A stretch of 64,000 nucleotides of DNA from Candidatus Aphodovivens avistercoris (lineage in GTDB: Bacteria > Actinomycetota > Coriobacteriia > Coriobacteriales > Eggerthellaceae). Under the pieces are notes generated by a model, which worked only from the letters and a program-made list of their open reading frames with translations, made no database searches and was not told where the DNA came from. How positions within the stretch are numbered: position 1 is the stretch's first letter; the number at the start of each line of letters is the position of its first letter. Below are positions 28,458 through 37,487 of the stretch, piece after piece. A program made the translations under genes and the position numbers. Location of the stretch: the NCBI GenBank assembly GCA_018710945.1, contig DVIW01000007.1, positions 55,532 to 119,531 on the forward strand. Reading direction: 5' to 3'.

Positions 28458-29540
28458 CTAGCGGCGGCAGACCAACACGCGCGGGCGCTCGGCCAGATCG
28501 CGCACAACGCGCACGTCAGAAAAGCCCACCGCCTGCGCGATGGCGGCGGCGTCGTCCAAGCAGGTCTCGTGCAGCTCGCAGGCGAAGCCTCCGCCCGGCT
28601 TCAGGGCCGATGCCGCCCATGGGACCAGGCGGCGGAACAGATCCAGCCCGTCGGCGCCGCCGTCCAGCGCAAGCGCCGGCTCGAACTCCGCCACCTCGCG
28701 CGGCATGTCCGCCAGCACCGCCGTGGGCACGTACGGCGGGTTCGACACCACCAAATCGAAGCGCCCCAGGTAGCGCTCGGGGACGGGCGCGCCCAAGTCG
28801 CCCTGCAGCACCTTCACGGAATCGGCGAGCCCCAGCGCGGCGGCGTTCTCGCGCGCCAGCGCCACGGCCTCGGGCGCCACGTCTACCGCGATCACGCGCG
28901 CGTCGGGGCGCTCGGAGGCGATGGCGCAGGCGATGCAGCCCGAACCCGTGCAGATGTCGGCCACCAGCAGCGGCGCCGCGGCGTCCTCCGGCCTGTCGCC
29001 GGCAGCGGCCCCCGCGCCCGCCGCGCCCGCGCCCGCCGCATCAGCCACGCCCGCCTCGGCCGCCGCACCAGCCGCCGCGCCGCCCTCCTGCGCGGCGGCC
29101 AGGCGCTCCTTCAGCTCCGCCACCGCGGCGGCCTCCTGCCGCGACGACTCCGCGCTCCACGCCGCCTGCCGCCTGCCCGCCGCCGGCAGGCACGAGAGCG
29201 CCTCGCTGACCAGCACCTCGGTTTCCGGGCGCGGGATCAGCACGCCAGGGCGCACCTTCACCGTCAGGTACCGAAACGGCGCCTCGCCCGTGATGTACTG
29301 CAAAGGCTCGCCCGCCCCGCGGCGCGCCACGAAGCCGCGCAGCACGTCGCGCTCGGCCGCGTCGAGCGGGCGGTCGGGGTTCAGGTACAGATCGATGCGC
29401 CGCAGGTCGCACGCCTCGGACAGCAGCCACTCGGAGGACACGCGCGGGTTCTCGTCGCCCTTGCGCTCCAGGTAGCCGCGCATCCACTCCAGCATGCGCT
29501 TGACGGTCCACACCTCGTTTTCGTTGTCGGCAGGGTTCAC
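28458..29540 (-). CDS. prmC: Release-factor glutamine methyltransferase PrmC with a 70-residue inserted linker
   Basis: The 360-residue enzyme methylates the GGQ glutamine of release factors. The N-terminal helical domain ends with LIPRPETEVLV (101-111); the SAM domain starts at VADICTGSGCIACAIA (193-208) and has the catalytic NPPY at 267-270. Normal homologues are about 280 residues; the excess is an Ala/Gly/Glu-rich insertion at roughly 118-188 between the two domains. The start is a GTG at 29540 with a modest GGA ribosome site; a later start at the MLEWM methionine is possible. It lies 76 bases downstream of prfA, its substrate gene. Confidence 0.93.
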   Translation of the reverse strand: MNPADNENEVWTVKRMLEWMRGYLERKGDENPRVSSEWLLSEACDLRRIDLYLNPDRPLDAAERDVLRGFVARRGAGEPLQYITGEAPFRYLTVKVRPGVLIPRPETEVLVSEALSCLPAAGRRQAAWSAESSRQEAAAVAELKERLAAAQEGGAAAGAAAEAGVADAAGAGAAGAGAAAGDRPEDAAAPLLVADICTGSGCIACAIASERPDARVIAVDVAPEAVALARENAAALGLADSVKVLQGDLGAPVPERYLGRFDLVVSNPPYVPTAVLADMPREVAEFEPALALDGGADGLDLFRRLVPWAASALKPGGGFACELHETCLDDAAAIAQAVGFSDVRVVRDLAERPRVLVCRR

Positions 29541-29616
29541 GTCAGCATCCGTCCAATCGCCGGGCGCTTCGCCGAGAGGCGCAGGCCCGCTCCTCCGTTC
29601 GGGAAAACGGCGGAGC

Positions 29617-30675
29617 CTACACCGCTTGCTCCAGCTTGCGGGCGCGGTCGGCGGCCTGCAGCGCGGTGATCACGTCTCCCAGCCCGTCGCCCAAAAGCAC
29701 GCCGTTGTAGGTGGAGTTGAAGCCGATGCGGTGGTCGGTCACGCGGTCCTGCGGGCCGTTGTAGGTGCGGATCTTCTCCGAACGGTCGCCCGAGCCGATC
29801 TGCGCCAGGCGCTCGGCGCCTTCGGCCGCCTGCTGCTCGGCGAGCATCTTCTCGTAGAGGCGCGCGCGCAGCACGGCCATGGCCGCGATCTTGTTCTGCA
29901 GCTGGCTCTTCTGGTCCTGCGACTGCACCACCAGGCCCGTGGGCAGGTGCGTGATGCGCACGGCGGAGTCGGTGGTGTTCACGCACTGGCCGCCCGGGCC
30001 ACCGGCGCGGTACACGTCGATGCGCAGGTCGCCTTCGTTGATCTGCACGTCGATCTCGTCAGCCTCGGGCAGCACGGCCACGGTGGCCGTGGAGGTGTGG
30101 ATGCGGCCCTGGCTCTCGGTCTTGGGAACGCGCTGGACGCGGTGCACGCCGCTTTCGAACTTCATGATGGAGTACACCTTGTCGCCTTTGACCTTGAACT
30201 GGATCTCCTTGTAGCCGCCCGCCTCGGAAGGCGACACGTCCATCGTCTCGGTCTTCCAGCCCTGGGCCGCGGCGAAGCGCTCGTACATCTTGTACAGGTC
30301 GCCGGCGAAGATGGCGGCCTCGTCGCCGCCGGCCGCCGCGCGGATCTCCACGATGATGTCCTTCTCGTCGGCAGGGTCGGCCGGGATCAGCATGAACTTG
30401 ATGTCCTCTTCCAGCTGCGGCAGGCGCGCCTCGATGCCGGCGATCTCCTCCTGGGCGAACTCCTTCATGTCCGGGTCGGCCAGCATCTCCTTGGCGGCCG
30501 CCAGGTCGTCCTCGGCCTGCACGAACTCGCGCGCCTTCTTCACGAGCGGGCCCTGGTCGGCGTATTCCTTCGCCAGGCGGTTGTATTCCTTCTGGTTCGC
30601 CAGGATGGCCGGATCGCCCATCTTGGCCTGCAGCTCGTCGTAGGCCTCGATGATCTTGTCCAGCTTCTCCCGCAT
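29617..30675 (-). CDS. prfA: Peptide chain release factor 1
   Basis: A 352-residue factor that terminates translation at UAA and UAG. The GGQ motif is in [17 protein letters not shown] and the codon-recognition region is [20 protein letters not shown], a PxT-type tripeptide as in RF1 rather than the SPF of RF2. I start at the ATG at 30675 because AGGAA precedes it by six bases; two in-frame ATGs lie 15 and 27 bases upstream. prmC follows in the same direction. Confidence 0.97.
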   Translation of the reverse strand: MREKLDKIIEAYDELQAKMGDPAILANQKEYNRLAKEYADQGPLVKKAREFVQAEDDLAAAKEMLADPDMKEFAQEEIAGIEARLPQLEEDIKFMLIPADPADEKDIIVEIRAAAGGDEAAIFAGDLYKMYERFAAAQGWKTETMDVSPSEAGGYKEIQFKVKGDKVYSIMKFESGVHRVQRVPKTESQGRIHTSTATVAVLPEADEIDVQINEGDLRIDVYRAGGPGGQCVNTTDSAVRITHLPTGLVVQSQDQKSQLQNKIAAMAVLRARLYEKMLAEQQAAEGAERLAQIGSGDRSEKIRTYNGPQDRVTDHRIGFNSTYNGVLLGDGLGDVITALQAADRARKLEQAV

Positions 30676-30839
30676 GGTGGTTTCCTGCATGGGCGCACGC
30701 ATCCTTCGCTTGAGTGGCTTTCCGTTCGGCGGGAAAAGCCCCGCCTCGCGTGCCGGGCGCGGGCCCGGCCGCGGTGCGCCCGGCAGGCCGACCCGCCGGG
30801 CGCGCGTTTTCGCAACCGATGATTATAGCAAAGGCGCGC

Positions 30840-31790
30840 CTACAGCGAAAGGCGCTCCGCCGCCTGCTCGGCGCACACCGCGCCGTCAGCCACCGCGGTC
30901 ACCACCTGGCGCAACGCCTTGGTGCGCACGTCGCCGGCCGCCCACACGCCCGGCACGCTGGCGGCGCCGTCCTCGCCCGCCACGATGTAGCCCGCCGCGT
31001 CAAGCTCCAGCGCGCCGCCCAGAAACTCCGTGTTGGGCTGGGTTCCCACGGCCACGAACAGGCCCGACACCGCCAGCGTGCGCTCTTCGCCGGTGTTCAC
31101 GTCGCGCACGGCCACCGCGGCCAGGGCGCCATCGCCGTCCGCTTCAAGGCGCGCCACCGTCGCGTTCCACACGAACTCGACGTTTGGCAGCCCCGCCAAC
31201 CGCTCGTGGTAGACCGCCGTGGCGCGCAGGCGGTCGCGGCGGTGGATGAGGTAGACCTTCTCGCAGATGCGGGCCAGATACAGCGCGTCGGCGGCCGCGG
31301 TGTTGCCGCCGCCGACCACCGCCACGGTCTTGCCGCGGAAGAAGTTGCCGTCGCAGGTGGCGCAGTACGACACGCCGCGGCCGGCCAGCTCGTCCTCGCC
31401 GTCAACCCCCAGCTTGCGCGGACGGGCGCCCGTGGCCACGATGACGGCGCGGGCGCGGTGCGTGCCGAAGGGGGTGGAAAGCACCTTCGGGTCGGACGCC
31501 AGATCGACGCCCGTCACTTCCTCGCTCACGCTGCGCACGCCGAAGCGGTCGGCCTGCTGCTTCATCGACCACGCCAGCGCGAAGCCCTCGGTCCCCTCAG
31601 GGAATCCCGGGTAGTTCTCCAGCTGCTCGGTCTGCGCCAGCTGGCCGCCGGGCGACACGCGCTCGAACACCGCCGCGTCCATGCCGGCGCGCGCGGCGTA
31701 CAGCCCCGCCGTCAGGCCCGCCGGGCCCGCGCCGATGATGGCGATGTCCAGCACGTCGGACGCGTTCGGGGCGGTTGCGGAATCGGTCAT
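30840..31790 (-). CDS. trxB: Thioredoxin reductase
   Basis: A 316-residue FAD enzyme passing electrons from NADPH to thioredoxin. It has the FAD motif IIGAGPAGLTAGLYAAR, the redox pair CATC within GVSYCATCDGNFF, the NADPH motif VVGGGNTAAADALYLA and a final FAD motif GVWAAGDVRTK. The ATG at 31790 is preceded by GGAGGATGCC. It is divergent from degV. Confidence 0.96.
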   Translation of the reverse strand: MTDSATAPNASDVLDIAIIGAGPAGLTAGLYAARAGMDAAVFERVSPGGQLAQTEQLENYPGFPEGTEGFALAWSMKQQADRFGVRSVSEEVTGVDLASDPKVLSTPFGTHRARAVIVATGARPRKLGVDGEDELAGRGVSYCATCDGNFFRGKTVAVVGGGNTAAADALYLARICEKVYLIHRRDRLRATAVYHERLAGLPNVEFVWNATVARLEADGDGALAAVAVRDVNTGEERTLAVSGLFVAVGTQPNTEFLGGALELDAAGYIVAGEDGAASVPGVWAAGDVRTKALRQVVTAVADGAVCAEQAAERLSL

Positions 31791-31964
31791 GGCATCCTCC
31801 TTCCCAAGGGCGCGCTGCGCCCGTCTCCGTTTCCCGCGAGTATACGGCATCGCGCCCCGCGCGACAGCCGGCGCAGGGCCGCGCAGGCAGGCGCGCCGCC
31901 GAACGGCGCCTGCCGCCGTTCGGGAAACATCGCGTGCGCGGCCCTTCCGCGGGCCGCGTGGTGG

Positions 31965-31970
31965 TATCAT
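31965..31970 (+). promoter_or_regulatory. Extended -10 element of degV
   Basis: TATCAT preceded by TGG (extended -10 pattern) lies 89 bases before the degV ATG at 32059. No strong -35 box is visible. Confidence 0.5.
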
Positions 31971-32058
31971 TGCGTTTCGCCGAAGAGGCGACGCCCGAAC
32001 GCTCCCGAACGACGGCGCCTCAGGGAAGCAGGAGACCCCCGATCAAGCGAGGCGCCCT

Positions 32059-32913
32059 ATGATGATCGTCACCGACACCGCTTCCGACATCCTGGAGGAC
32101 GAGGCGGCGCGCCTCGGCGTCCGCGTGGTCCCGCTGGACATCCTTTTGGGGGGCGAGAGCTTCAACCGCAACACCCACGAGACGTTCGACCGCTTCTACG
32201 AAACGCTGGCCGCACGCGACGACTTCCCCACCACCAGCCAGCCCTCCCCCGACGCCTACCTGGCCCTCTACGAAGAGGCCCGCGCGGCCGACGAGGACGT
32301 TTTGGTCATTTGCCTGTCCGGCGCGCTTTCCGGCACCGTCGAGTCGGCGCGCATGGCGGCGGAGCTGTCCGGCTGGGAGGACCGCATCACCATCATGGAC
32401 TCGCGCCACGCCATCGCCTCGCAGCGCCTCATGGTGGAAGAGGCCGCGCGCCTGCGCGACGAAGGGCTCAGCCCCCGCCAGATCCTGCCGCACCTGGAGC
32501 GCCTGCGCGACCATATCCGCATCTGCGGCGTGCTGGACAAGCTGGAGTACCTGCGGCGCGGCGGGCGCATCCCCGCGGGCTTGGCGAAGGTGGGCGACCT
32601 GCTGAGCATCAAGCCGGTCGTGGCCGTCGACGACGGGGCCGTGGCACCCATCGGCAAGGCGCGCGGGCGGCATGCGGGCGAGAAGCGCCTGCACCAGGAG
32701 TTCGAGAAGCACCCCTTCGATCCTGCCTGGCAGATCACATTCGTCTACTCGCTCGGCACGAAGATCGTCGAAGACTTCTCCGCCGACTTCTGCGCGCGCT
32801 ACGGCATCGACCCCGCCACCACGCGCCTGGTCCAGATCGGCCCCACCATCGGCGCGCATCTGGGGCCTGACTGCGTGGGCCTGTGCTTCGTGGCGAAGGG
32901 TCCCGTCCAGTAG
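32059..32913 (+). CDS. DegV family fatty-acid-binding protein
   Basis: The 284-residue protein has the DegV fold: it begins MMIVTDTASDILEDEAARLG, with VPLDILLGG, TSQPSPDAYLALYEEA (ligand-site TSQPSP) and CLSGALSGTVESARMA. DegV proteins bind long-chain fatty acids, and in Firmicutes the related FakB hands them to the kinase FakA. No fakA is visible here, so this could act with a kinase encoded elsewhere. An ATGATG pair starts the frame; GAGG lies upstream. It is divergent from trxB. Confidence 0.92.
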   Translation: MMIVTDTASDILEDEAARLGVRVVPLDILLGGESFNRNTHETFDRFYETLAARDDFPTTSQPSPDAYLALYEEARAADEDVLVICLSGALSGTVESARMAAELSGWEDRITIMDSRHAIASQRLMVEEAARLRDEGLSPRQILPHLERLRDHIRICGVLDKLEYLRRGGRIPAGLAKVGDLLSIKPVVAVDDGAVAPIGKARGRHAGEKRLHQEFEKHPFDPAWQITFVYSLGTKIVEDFSADFCARYGIDPATTRLVQIGPTIGAHLGPDCVGLCFVAKGPVQ

Positions 32914-32922
32914 CGCGCGCAA

Positions 32923-32968
32923 CCGCAACACCGCCGCGGCGCGCGTCCGCAACACCGCCGCAGCGCGC
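32923..32968. repeat. Tandem 22-base repeat between degV and ldh
   Basis: CCGCAACACCGCCGC(G/A)GCGCGC occurs at 32923-32944 and again at 32947-32968, differing at one base and separated by GT, giving a 24-base period. Two copies only, starting ten bases after the degV stop. Confidence 0.8.
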
Positions 32969-33046
32969 CCGCCCTTCCGCGCGCAACCGCGCTGCCTGCG
33001 CCCCCGCCTGCCATCTGCGCGGGCCGCATCCGCTGCACTTCGCACC

Positions 33047-33075
33047 TTGACGGCGCGGCGCGGCTGGGGTAGGTT
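33047..33075 (+). promoter_or_regulatory. Candidate promoter of the lactate dehydrogenase gene
   Basis: TTGACG (33047-33052), a 17-base spacer and TAGGTT (33070-33075) lie upstream of the ATG at 33128. The -35 is good and the -10 poor (three of six). Confidence 0.5.
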
Positions 33076-33127
33076 CGAGCCACCTGCCAACGGGCGGCGC
33101 GCCGCCCCGCGAAGAGAAAGGCCCGCC

Positions 33128-34078
33128 ATGCCCCTCATCAGCCAGCGCAAGGCCGCCATCATCGGCTGCGGCTTCGTCGGATCGTCCACCGTGTTCACCC
33201 TCATGCAAAGCGGGCTGTTCAGCGAGATGGTGCTCATCGACGTCGACCAGGACCGCGCCGAAGGCGAGGCGCTCGACATCGCCCACGGCATGCCCTTCGC
33301 CAGCCCCATGTCCATCCACGCCGGCAGCTACGCCGACGCCGTCGATGCCGACATCGCCATCATCACCGCCGGCGCCGCGCAGAAGCCCGGCGAGACGCGG
33401 CTGGACCTCGTGCACAAGAACGTCGGCATCTTCAAGTCCATCATCCCGCAGCTGGTCGAAGCGGGCTTCGACGGCATCATGCTGGTGGTGTCCAACCCGG
33501 TGGACATCCTCACCTACGTGGCGCTGAAGCTCTCCGGCCTACCCGCCAGCCGCGTGATCGGCTCGGGCACGGTGCTCGACAGCGCGCGCTTCAAGTACAT
33601 CCTGGGCCAGCACCTCGGCGTGGACCCGCGCAACGTGCACGCGCGCATCATCGGCGAGCACGGCGACAGCGAGATAGCCATCTGGTCCACCGCCAACGTG
33701 TCGGGCATCCCCGTGAACGACTTCTGCGAGCTGCGCGGGCACTTCGACCACGACGAGTCGATGCGGCGCATCGCCGCGGACGTGAAGAACTCCGCCTACG
33801 AGATCATCAAGAAGAAGAAGGCAACCTACTACGGCATCGCCATGTCGGTGAAGCGCATCTGCGAGGCCATCATGCGCGACGAGAAGCCCATCCTCACCGT
33901 GTCCAGCTACCAGGACGGCCCCTACGGGCTGCACGACGTGGTGCTGTCGATGCCGTGCGTGGTGGGCCGCGCCGGCGTGGAGTACCAGGTGCCCCACCCC
34001 CTCGACGAGCACGAGACGACGCGTTTGCACGAGTCGGCGCGCACGCTGCGCGAGATCATCGACCAGCTGGAGCTGTAG
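33128..34078 (+). CDS. ldh: L-lactate dehydrogenase
   Basis: A 316-residue NAD-dependent 2-hydroxyacid dehydrogenase. The Rossmann motif is AAIIGCGFVGSSTVFTL, the substrate loop GAAQKPGETRLDL, and the catalytic region GEHGDSEIAIWS with the active-site histidine. Gln in the QKPGETR loop, rather than Arg, marks lactate rather than malate specificity. It reduces pyruvate to L-lactate (or the reverse) in the cytoplasm. The start has a GAGAAAGG ribosome site. It converges on the DASS transporter gene with 23 bases between stops. Confidence 0.92.
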   Translation: MPLISQRKAAIIGCGFVGSSTVFTLMQSGLFSEMVLIDVDQDRAEGEALDIAHGMPFASPMSIHAGSYADAVDADIAIITAGAAQKPGETRLDLVHKNVGIFKSIIPQLVEAGFDGIMLVVSNPVDILTYVALKLSGLPASRVIGSGTVLDSARFKYILGQHLGVDPRNVHARIIGEHGDSEIAIWSTANVSGIPVNDFCELRGHFDHDESMRRIAADVKNSAYEIIKKKKATYYGIAMSVKRICEAIMRDEKPILTVSSYQDGPYGLHDVVLSMPCVVGRAGVEYQVPHPLDEHETTRLHESARTLREIIDQLEL

Positions 34079-34101
34079 GGGAAGCGGAAGGCGGCGGGGC
34101 G

Positions 34102-35589
34102 CTACAGCGCGTAGACCCCCGTCGCCATCCAGTACGGCACTGACAGCAACAGCCCTGCCAAGCAGATGGCCAAATAGATCCCGCAGTACGCCGCCATGGG
34201 GCCGTGGTTGACCATGCGCCCGTCCACCGAGTAGAACGCCGCCAGGTAGATGGGGTTCTGGTACATCATGAACCAGGGGTTCACCATCGCGTACACGGCG
34301 AAGCCCACCACCCACGGGTTGACGCCCAACGACAAGGCCATGGGAACCATGAACGCCATGAAGATGTTGATAAAGGCCATCTCGGAGGCGATGACGAACC
34401 GCAGCGCCACGGTGACCAGGGCGATTCCCGCCACGAACAAAAACGGCGACCACGCGAGGTGCTGGAGCGCCGGGCCCACGAGGTTCACCACCCAGGCGTC
34501 GATCCCCGTATAGGAAAACACCGTCGCAAGCCCCATCGCCGTGCCGATGAACATGAGGTTCTCCCAGTTCAACCCGCTGCGGAACTGGCGAAGCGTGCAC
34601 ACCTTCAATCCCAGGAACGCCGCCACGCCCGCGATCCCCACCGCCACCGACGGAATGCCGTGCAGCGGCTCCAAGATCCACAGCGCCACCGTGGCCAGGA
34701 TGACGACGAGCATCTTCTTCTCGGCAGCCGTCATCGGCCCCAGATCCCCCGAGCGGGCGGACGCGCCCGTTGCGGCGCCGTCCCCAGACGCAGTGCGCGC
34801 CGCACCGTCCTCGGACGCGGCATCGCCTGCCGGGCGCGCATCGCGCCCGCCCTTTGGCCCGTAACGCAGCACGATCACCGCGTAATTCGCCACCGTCACA
34901 AAAACGAACCACGGCAGCGCCGCCAGGAACCAGTTCACCATGTTGAAGCGCGCCTGCACGTCCTCGGGATAGAACCCCAGAAGCGCGTAGCCGATGACGC
35001 AGGCGCTGACGAACAGCGGCCCGACGGTGCGCACGCCGGTAAGCGATGCCAGGAACAGCCCGTTCATCGGGCGGCTCTTCGGCTTGTAGCCCAAAGACTC
35101 GCCGATGCCGAAGGAAAGCGGCGTGATGACGGCCAGCTTCGCCGACATGCTGGGAATGAGCGGGCCGATGACGGTGCCCGAGGCGATGATGGCCGCCGTC
35201 TGCGCCTTGAACGTGGCAGGGAACCGGTTCAAAACCACGTGCGCGATGCGCGTGGTCAGCCCGCTTTCCTTCATGCCCACGCCCAGGCCGAACGCGGCGA
35301 ACAGCAGCCACCACGTCTCGCCCGAAAACGACGCGAACACCGTTTCGGTGGGCACGCCCGCCACGACGATGAACAGCACCGCCATGATGAAGGCGGTTAC
35401 CATCTCGGGGAAGATGCGCAGCACCCACCACACGATGGCCCAAAGAAGGATGCCCATCGCCTGGGCGCCCTGGGACGACAAGCCCGCCGCCGGCAACGCC
35501 AACGCCGCAACGACGCCCAAAACGACGCCGGCCACAGCGCCGGCGTACAGCAAGATCTTCTTCGCGTTGTCGTTGACCCGCGCCTCCAC
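34102..35589 (-). CDS. DASS/SLC13-family anion:sodium symporter
   Basis: A 495-residue membrane protein with roughly 11-12 hydrophobic helices. It fits the divalent anion:sodium symporter family (for di- or tricarboxylates, sulfate or other organic anions): TGVRTVGPLF and related segments flank re-entrant loops, and an acidic-rich cytoplasmic insert lies about residues 255-295. The substrate cannot be read. The start is the GTG at 35589 with AGGGGAGG eight bases before it. It is the last minus-strand gene of the transhydroxylase region, after the SDR remnant; an aromatic acid or dicarboxylate substrate would fit, but this is inference. Confidence 0.88.
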   Translation of the reverse strand: MEARVNDNAKKILLYAGAVAGVVLGVVAALALPAAGLSSQGAQAMGILLWAIVWWVLRIFPEMVTAFIMAVLFIVVAGVPTETVFASFSGETWWLLFAAFGLGVGMKESGLTTRIAHVVLNRFPATFKAQTAAIIASGTVIGPLIPSMSAKLAVITPLSFGIGESLGYKPKSRPMNGLFLASLTGVRTVGPLFVSACVIGYALLGFYPEDVQARFNMVNWFLAALPWFVFVTVANYAVIVLRYGPKGGRDARPAGDAASEDGAARTASGDGAATGASARSGDLGPMTAAEKKMLVVILATVALWILEPLHGIPSVAVGIAGVAAFLGLKVCTLRQFRSGLNWENLMFIGTAMGLATVFSYTGIDAWVVNLVGPALQHLAWSPFLFVAGIALVTVALRFVIASEMAFINIFMAFMVPMALSLGVNPWVVGFAVYAMVNPWFMMYQNPIYLAAFYSVDGRMVNHGPMAAYCGIYLAICLAGLLLSVPYWMATGVYAL

Positions 35590-35753
35590 CTGCGCGCCTC
35601 CCCTTCAAAACCGGCGTGCCCTGCACGGCACCGGGATCCTGTTGTGCGACAAGGACGCATTATCCTCCCAATCCAGGGGGAACGCAAAGGGCGCGGGTTT
35701 CAGCGCAGGTCAAAAACGAACCTTCGGGGAAGGCGGCTCCTAGCACGCGGCTC

Positions 35754-35930
35754 CTAGCACGTGGCTCCGCCATCGACCACCAGATGCTGGCCGGTCATGA
35801 ACGACGAGGCGTCGGAAGCCAGGTACAGCAGCGCGTTGGACGTGTCCTCCACGGTGCCCGCGCGGCTGATGGGGGTGCCCTTCACGATGGCCGGGCCGAA
35901 TTGCGGATGCGCAAGCGCCATGTGCGTCAT
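35754..35930 (-). pseudogene. C-terminal remnant of a short-chain dehydrogenase/reductase
   Basis: The 58 codons from the ATG at 35930 ([20 protein letters not shown] then [20 protein letters not shown], ending [13 protein letters not shown]) match only the last quarter of a classical SDR. The nucleotide-binding TGxxxGxG motif and the YxxxK catalytic site are absent, and the 120 bases upstream to the VOC stop show no SDR-like sequence in any frame. An AAGAAAGGGG stands before the ATG, so the piece may be translated. It lies in the transhydroxylase cluster between the VOC gene and the DASS gene. Confidence 0.85.
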
Positions 35931-36050
35931 GTCGTTCCCCTTTCTTCCCATCCTTCGCTTATGCGCTTTCCCACCGGGAGGCCGCGCCCTTTCGGCTGGT
36001 GCGGCGAAAGGCGGCGCGAACCCGGCGCTTGCCTGAAAGCTGGCGGCCGC

Positions 36051-36593
36051 CTAGCGGCCCATCATGCCCATGAGCTGCTCCATCGTCAGCAGCGTGGGCG
36101 TATCGGGCGCAGCGTTCTCGTGAACCGCGCGCACGGCGCCGGCCAGCTGCTCGATGGGAGCGTGCACCTCGATGAAGCTCCCCAGCTGCTCGCGCGCGTC
36201 GAAGTAGAGGACCTTCAGGCCCTGGCCCGACACCATCTCCATGGCCACCTCGATGCCGGCCGCCTCGAACTCGGCCCGCACGACGTCCACGTCGTCGGCC
36301 CAGATGCACAGGTGGTGCAGGCCGTAGCGCCCCAGGTCCTTGTACACGTCGGGCTCGTCGGTCTTGACCTCGATGAGCTCGAGCTGCATCGCCCCCAGGT
36401 TGCCCAGCGCGCAGCGCGTGCGCGTGCCGGAGGGCTTGCCGCGGTAGAGCAGCGACGCGGGCTCGGACACCCCCAGATCGACGAACGGCCCCGCACCCAA
36501 GCGGTCGCGCAGGTCCTGCGCCGTCCGCTCGATGCTCTCCACATAGTAGCCGAGCTGCTTGATGCCGTAGGTGCCGATCAGTTCCTTGCTCAT
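36051..36593 (-). CDS. VOC/glyoxalase-fold protein (methylmalonyl-CoA epimerase-like)
   Basis: A 180-residue protein beginning MSKELIGTYGIKQLGYYVES with the beta-alpha-beta-beta-beta modules of the vicinal oxygen chelate fold; LHHLCIWADDVD is the usual metal-ligand strand and EVHAPIE carries the later glutamate. Family members epimerise methylmalonyl-CoA, isomerise or cleave substrates with a divalent metal, so the reaction is not fixed. The AAGGAGG seven bases before the ATG at 36593 sets the start. Position in the cluster suggests a role in aromatic or dicarboxylate metabolism. Confidence 0.82.
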   Translation of the reverse strand: MSKELIGTYGIKQLGYYVESIERTAQDLRDRLGAGPFVDLGVSEPASLLYRGKPSGTRTRCALGNLGAMQLELIEVKTDEPDVYKDLGRYGLHHLCIWADDVDVVRAEFEAAGIEVAMEMVSGQGLKVLYFDAREQLGSFIEVHAPIEQLAGAVRAVHENAAPDTPTLLTMEQLMGMMGR

Positions 36594-36676
36594 GGTTCCT
36601 CCTTCGAAAACAGGGCGCGCCCGTCCGAGGCGACGGCCCGGAGGGCGCAGCAATGGCAGGGTTCGCCGCGCAGGAG

Positions 36677-36925
36677 CTAGACCTGGGGCGGTTTGGGGGC
36701 GCCAGGGGCCGCCAGAGCGCTCGGGGCGGCCGGCGCGGCGGGCGCGCCCGGCATGATGGGCGGCATGACGTTGGCCGCGTCGAGCTTCGCCTGGTCGGCG
36801 TCGAAGTCGATCCTCTTGTTCTCAAGCGGCGCGCCGCACTGGGCGCACGCCGTGGCAACGGGCTTGTTGCTGGCCCCGCACTGCGGGCACTTCTTCATGG
36901 ATATCTCAGCTGGTCTGAAGCACAT
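36677..36925 (-). CDS. Small double-zinc-ribbon protein, unknown
   Basis: An 82-residue protein. CPQCGASNKPVATACAQCG forms one zinc knuckle pair (two CxxC motifs), followed by a Pro/Ala-rich C-terminal half (MPPIMPGAPAAPAAPSALAA). I use the ATG at 36925 with AAGGTGG seven bases before it; an inner ATG at 36898 lacks a good ribosome site. Such zinc ribbons often serve as adaptors or regulators; no specific function can be assigned. It stands between the VOC and FKBP genes. Confidence 0.6.
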   Translation of the reverse strand: MCFRPAEISMKKCPQCGASNKPVATACAQCGAPLENKRIDFDADQAKLDAANVMPPIMPGAPAAPAAPSALAAPGAPKPPQV

Positions 36926-36970
36926 CGGTTTCCACCTTATCCTTGTTTTCCTGCAGTTTCCGCCTTGCCG

Positions 36971-37393
36971 CTACGACGCTTCCAGAAGGTCGATGGTGAA
37001 GTAGAGGTCCTCACCGGCGAGCTCGTGGTTGTGGTCGAAGTAGACGAAGCCGTCCTTGAAGCCCAGAACCTTCACGCGCAGCGATTCCTCGGGCGTCTCC
37101 ACCACGATGTAGCGGCCCACCGGCAGATCCCCCGCGTTGGGGAAGCGCGCGACGGGCACGCGCTCGATAAGCGCCTCGTCGTAGGGCCCGTACGCTTCCT
37201 CCATGGGGATGCGCACCTTCGCCTGCTGCCCCACGTCCATGGCGCGCACGGCGTCCTCGAACGCCGCCAGCATGGTGCCCTCGCCCAAGGTGAACTGGAA
37301 CGGCTCGCCCACCAGGTGGGAGTTGCTGAACTCGGCGCCGTTTCCCAGCGTGCCGACGAAATCGACCTTCACCGTCTGCCCGTTTTCAAGCAT
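36971..37393 (-). CDS. SlyD-like FKBP-type peptidyl-prolyl isomerase
   Basis: A 140-residue FKBP beginning MLENGQTVKVDFVGTLGNGA. It shows the SlyD-type insert-in-flap arrangement with FDHNHELAGEDLYFTIDLLE at the end (NHxLAGxxLxF motif). There is no His/Cys metal tail, unlike the second SlyD-like protein at 43984. It would catalyse prolyl isomerisation and act as a folding helper. AAGGAGG precedes the ATG at 37393. Confidence 0.85.
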   Translation of the reverse strand: MLENGQTVKVDFVGTLGNGAEFSNSHLVGEPFQFTLGEGTMLAAFEDAVRAMDVGQQAKVRIPMEEAYGPYDEALIERVPVARFPNAGDLPVGRYIVVETPEESLRVKVLGFKDGFVYFDHNHELAGEDLYFTIDLLEAS

Positions 37394-37487
37394 GGCCCCT
37401 CCTTCTCCTTCCTCGCGCGGCGCTTGCGGCCCGCGCCGCCGCGCCGCGCCCGCGCCGAAGCCGCCCGGCGGCCCCGGCATCCAACAG

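Noticed and set aside
32923..32968. Tandem 22-base repeats as a CRISPR fragment
   Set aside because: Only two copies, a 2-base spacer, and no cas genes.
33128..34078. Malate dehydrogenase instead of lactate dehydrogenase
   Set aside because: The substrate loop has QKPGETR; malate enzymes normally have Arg at that Gln position.
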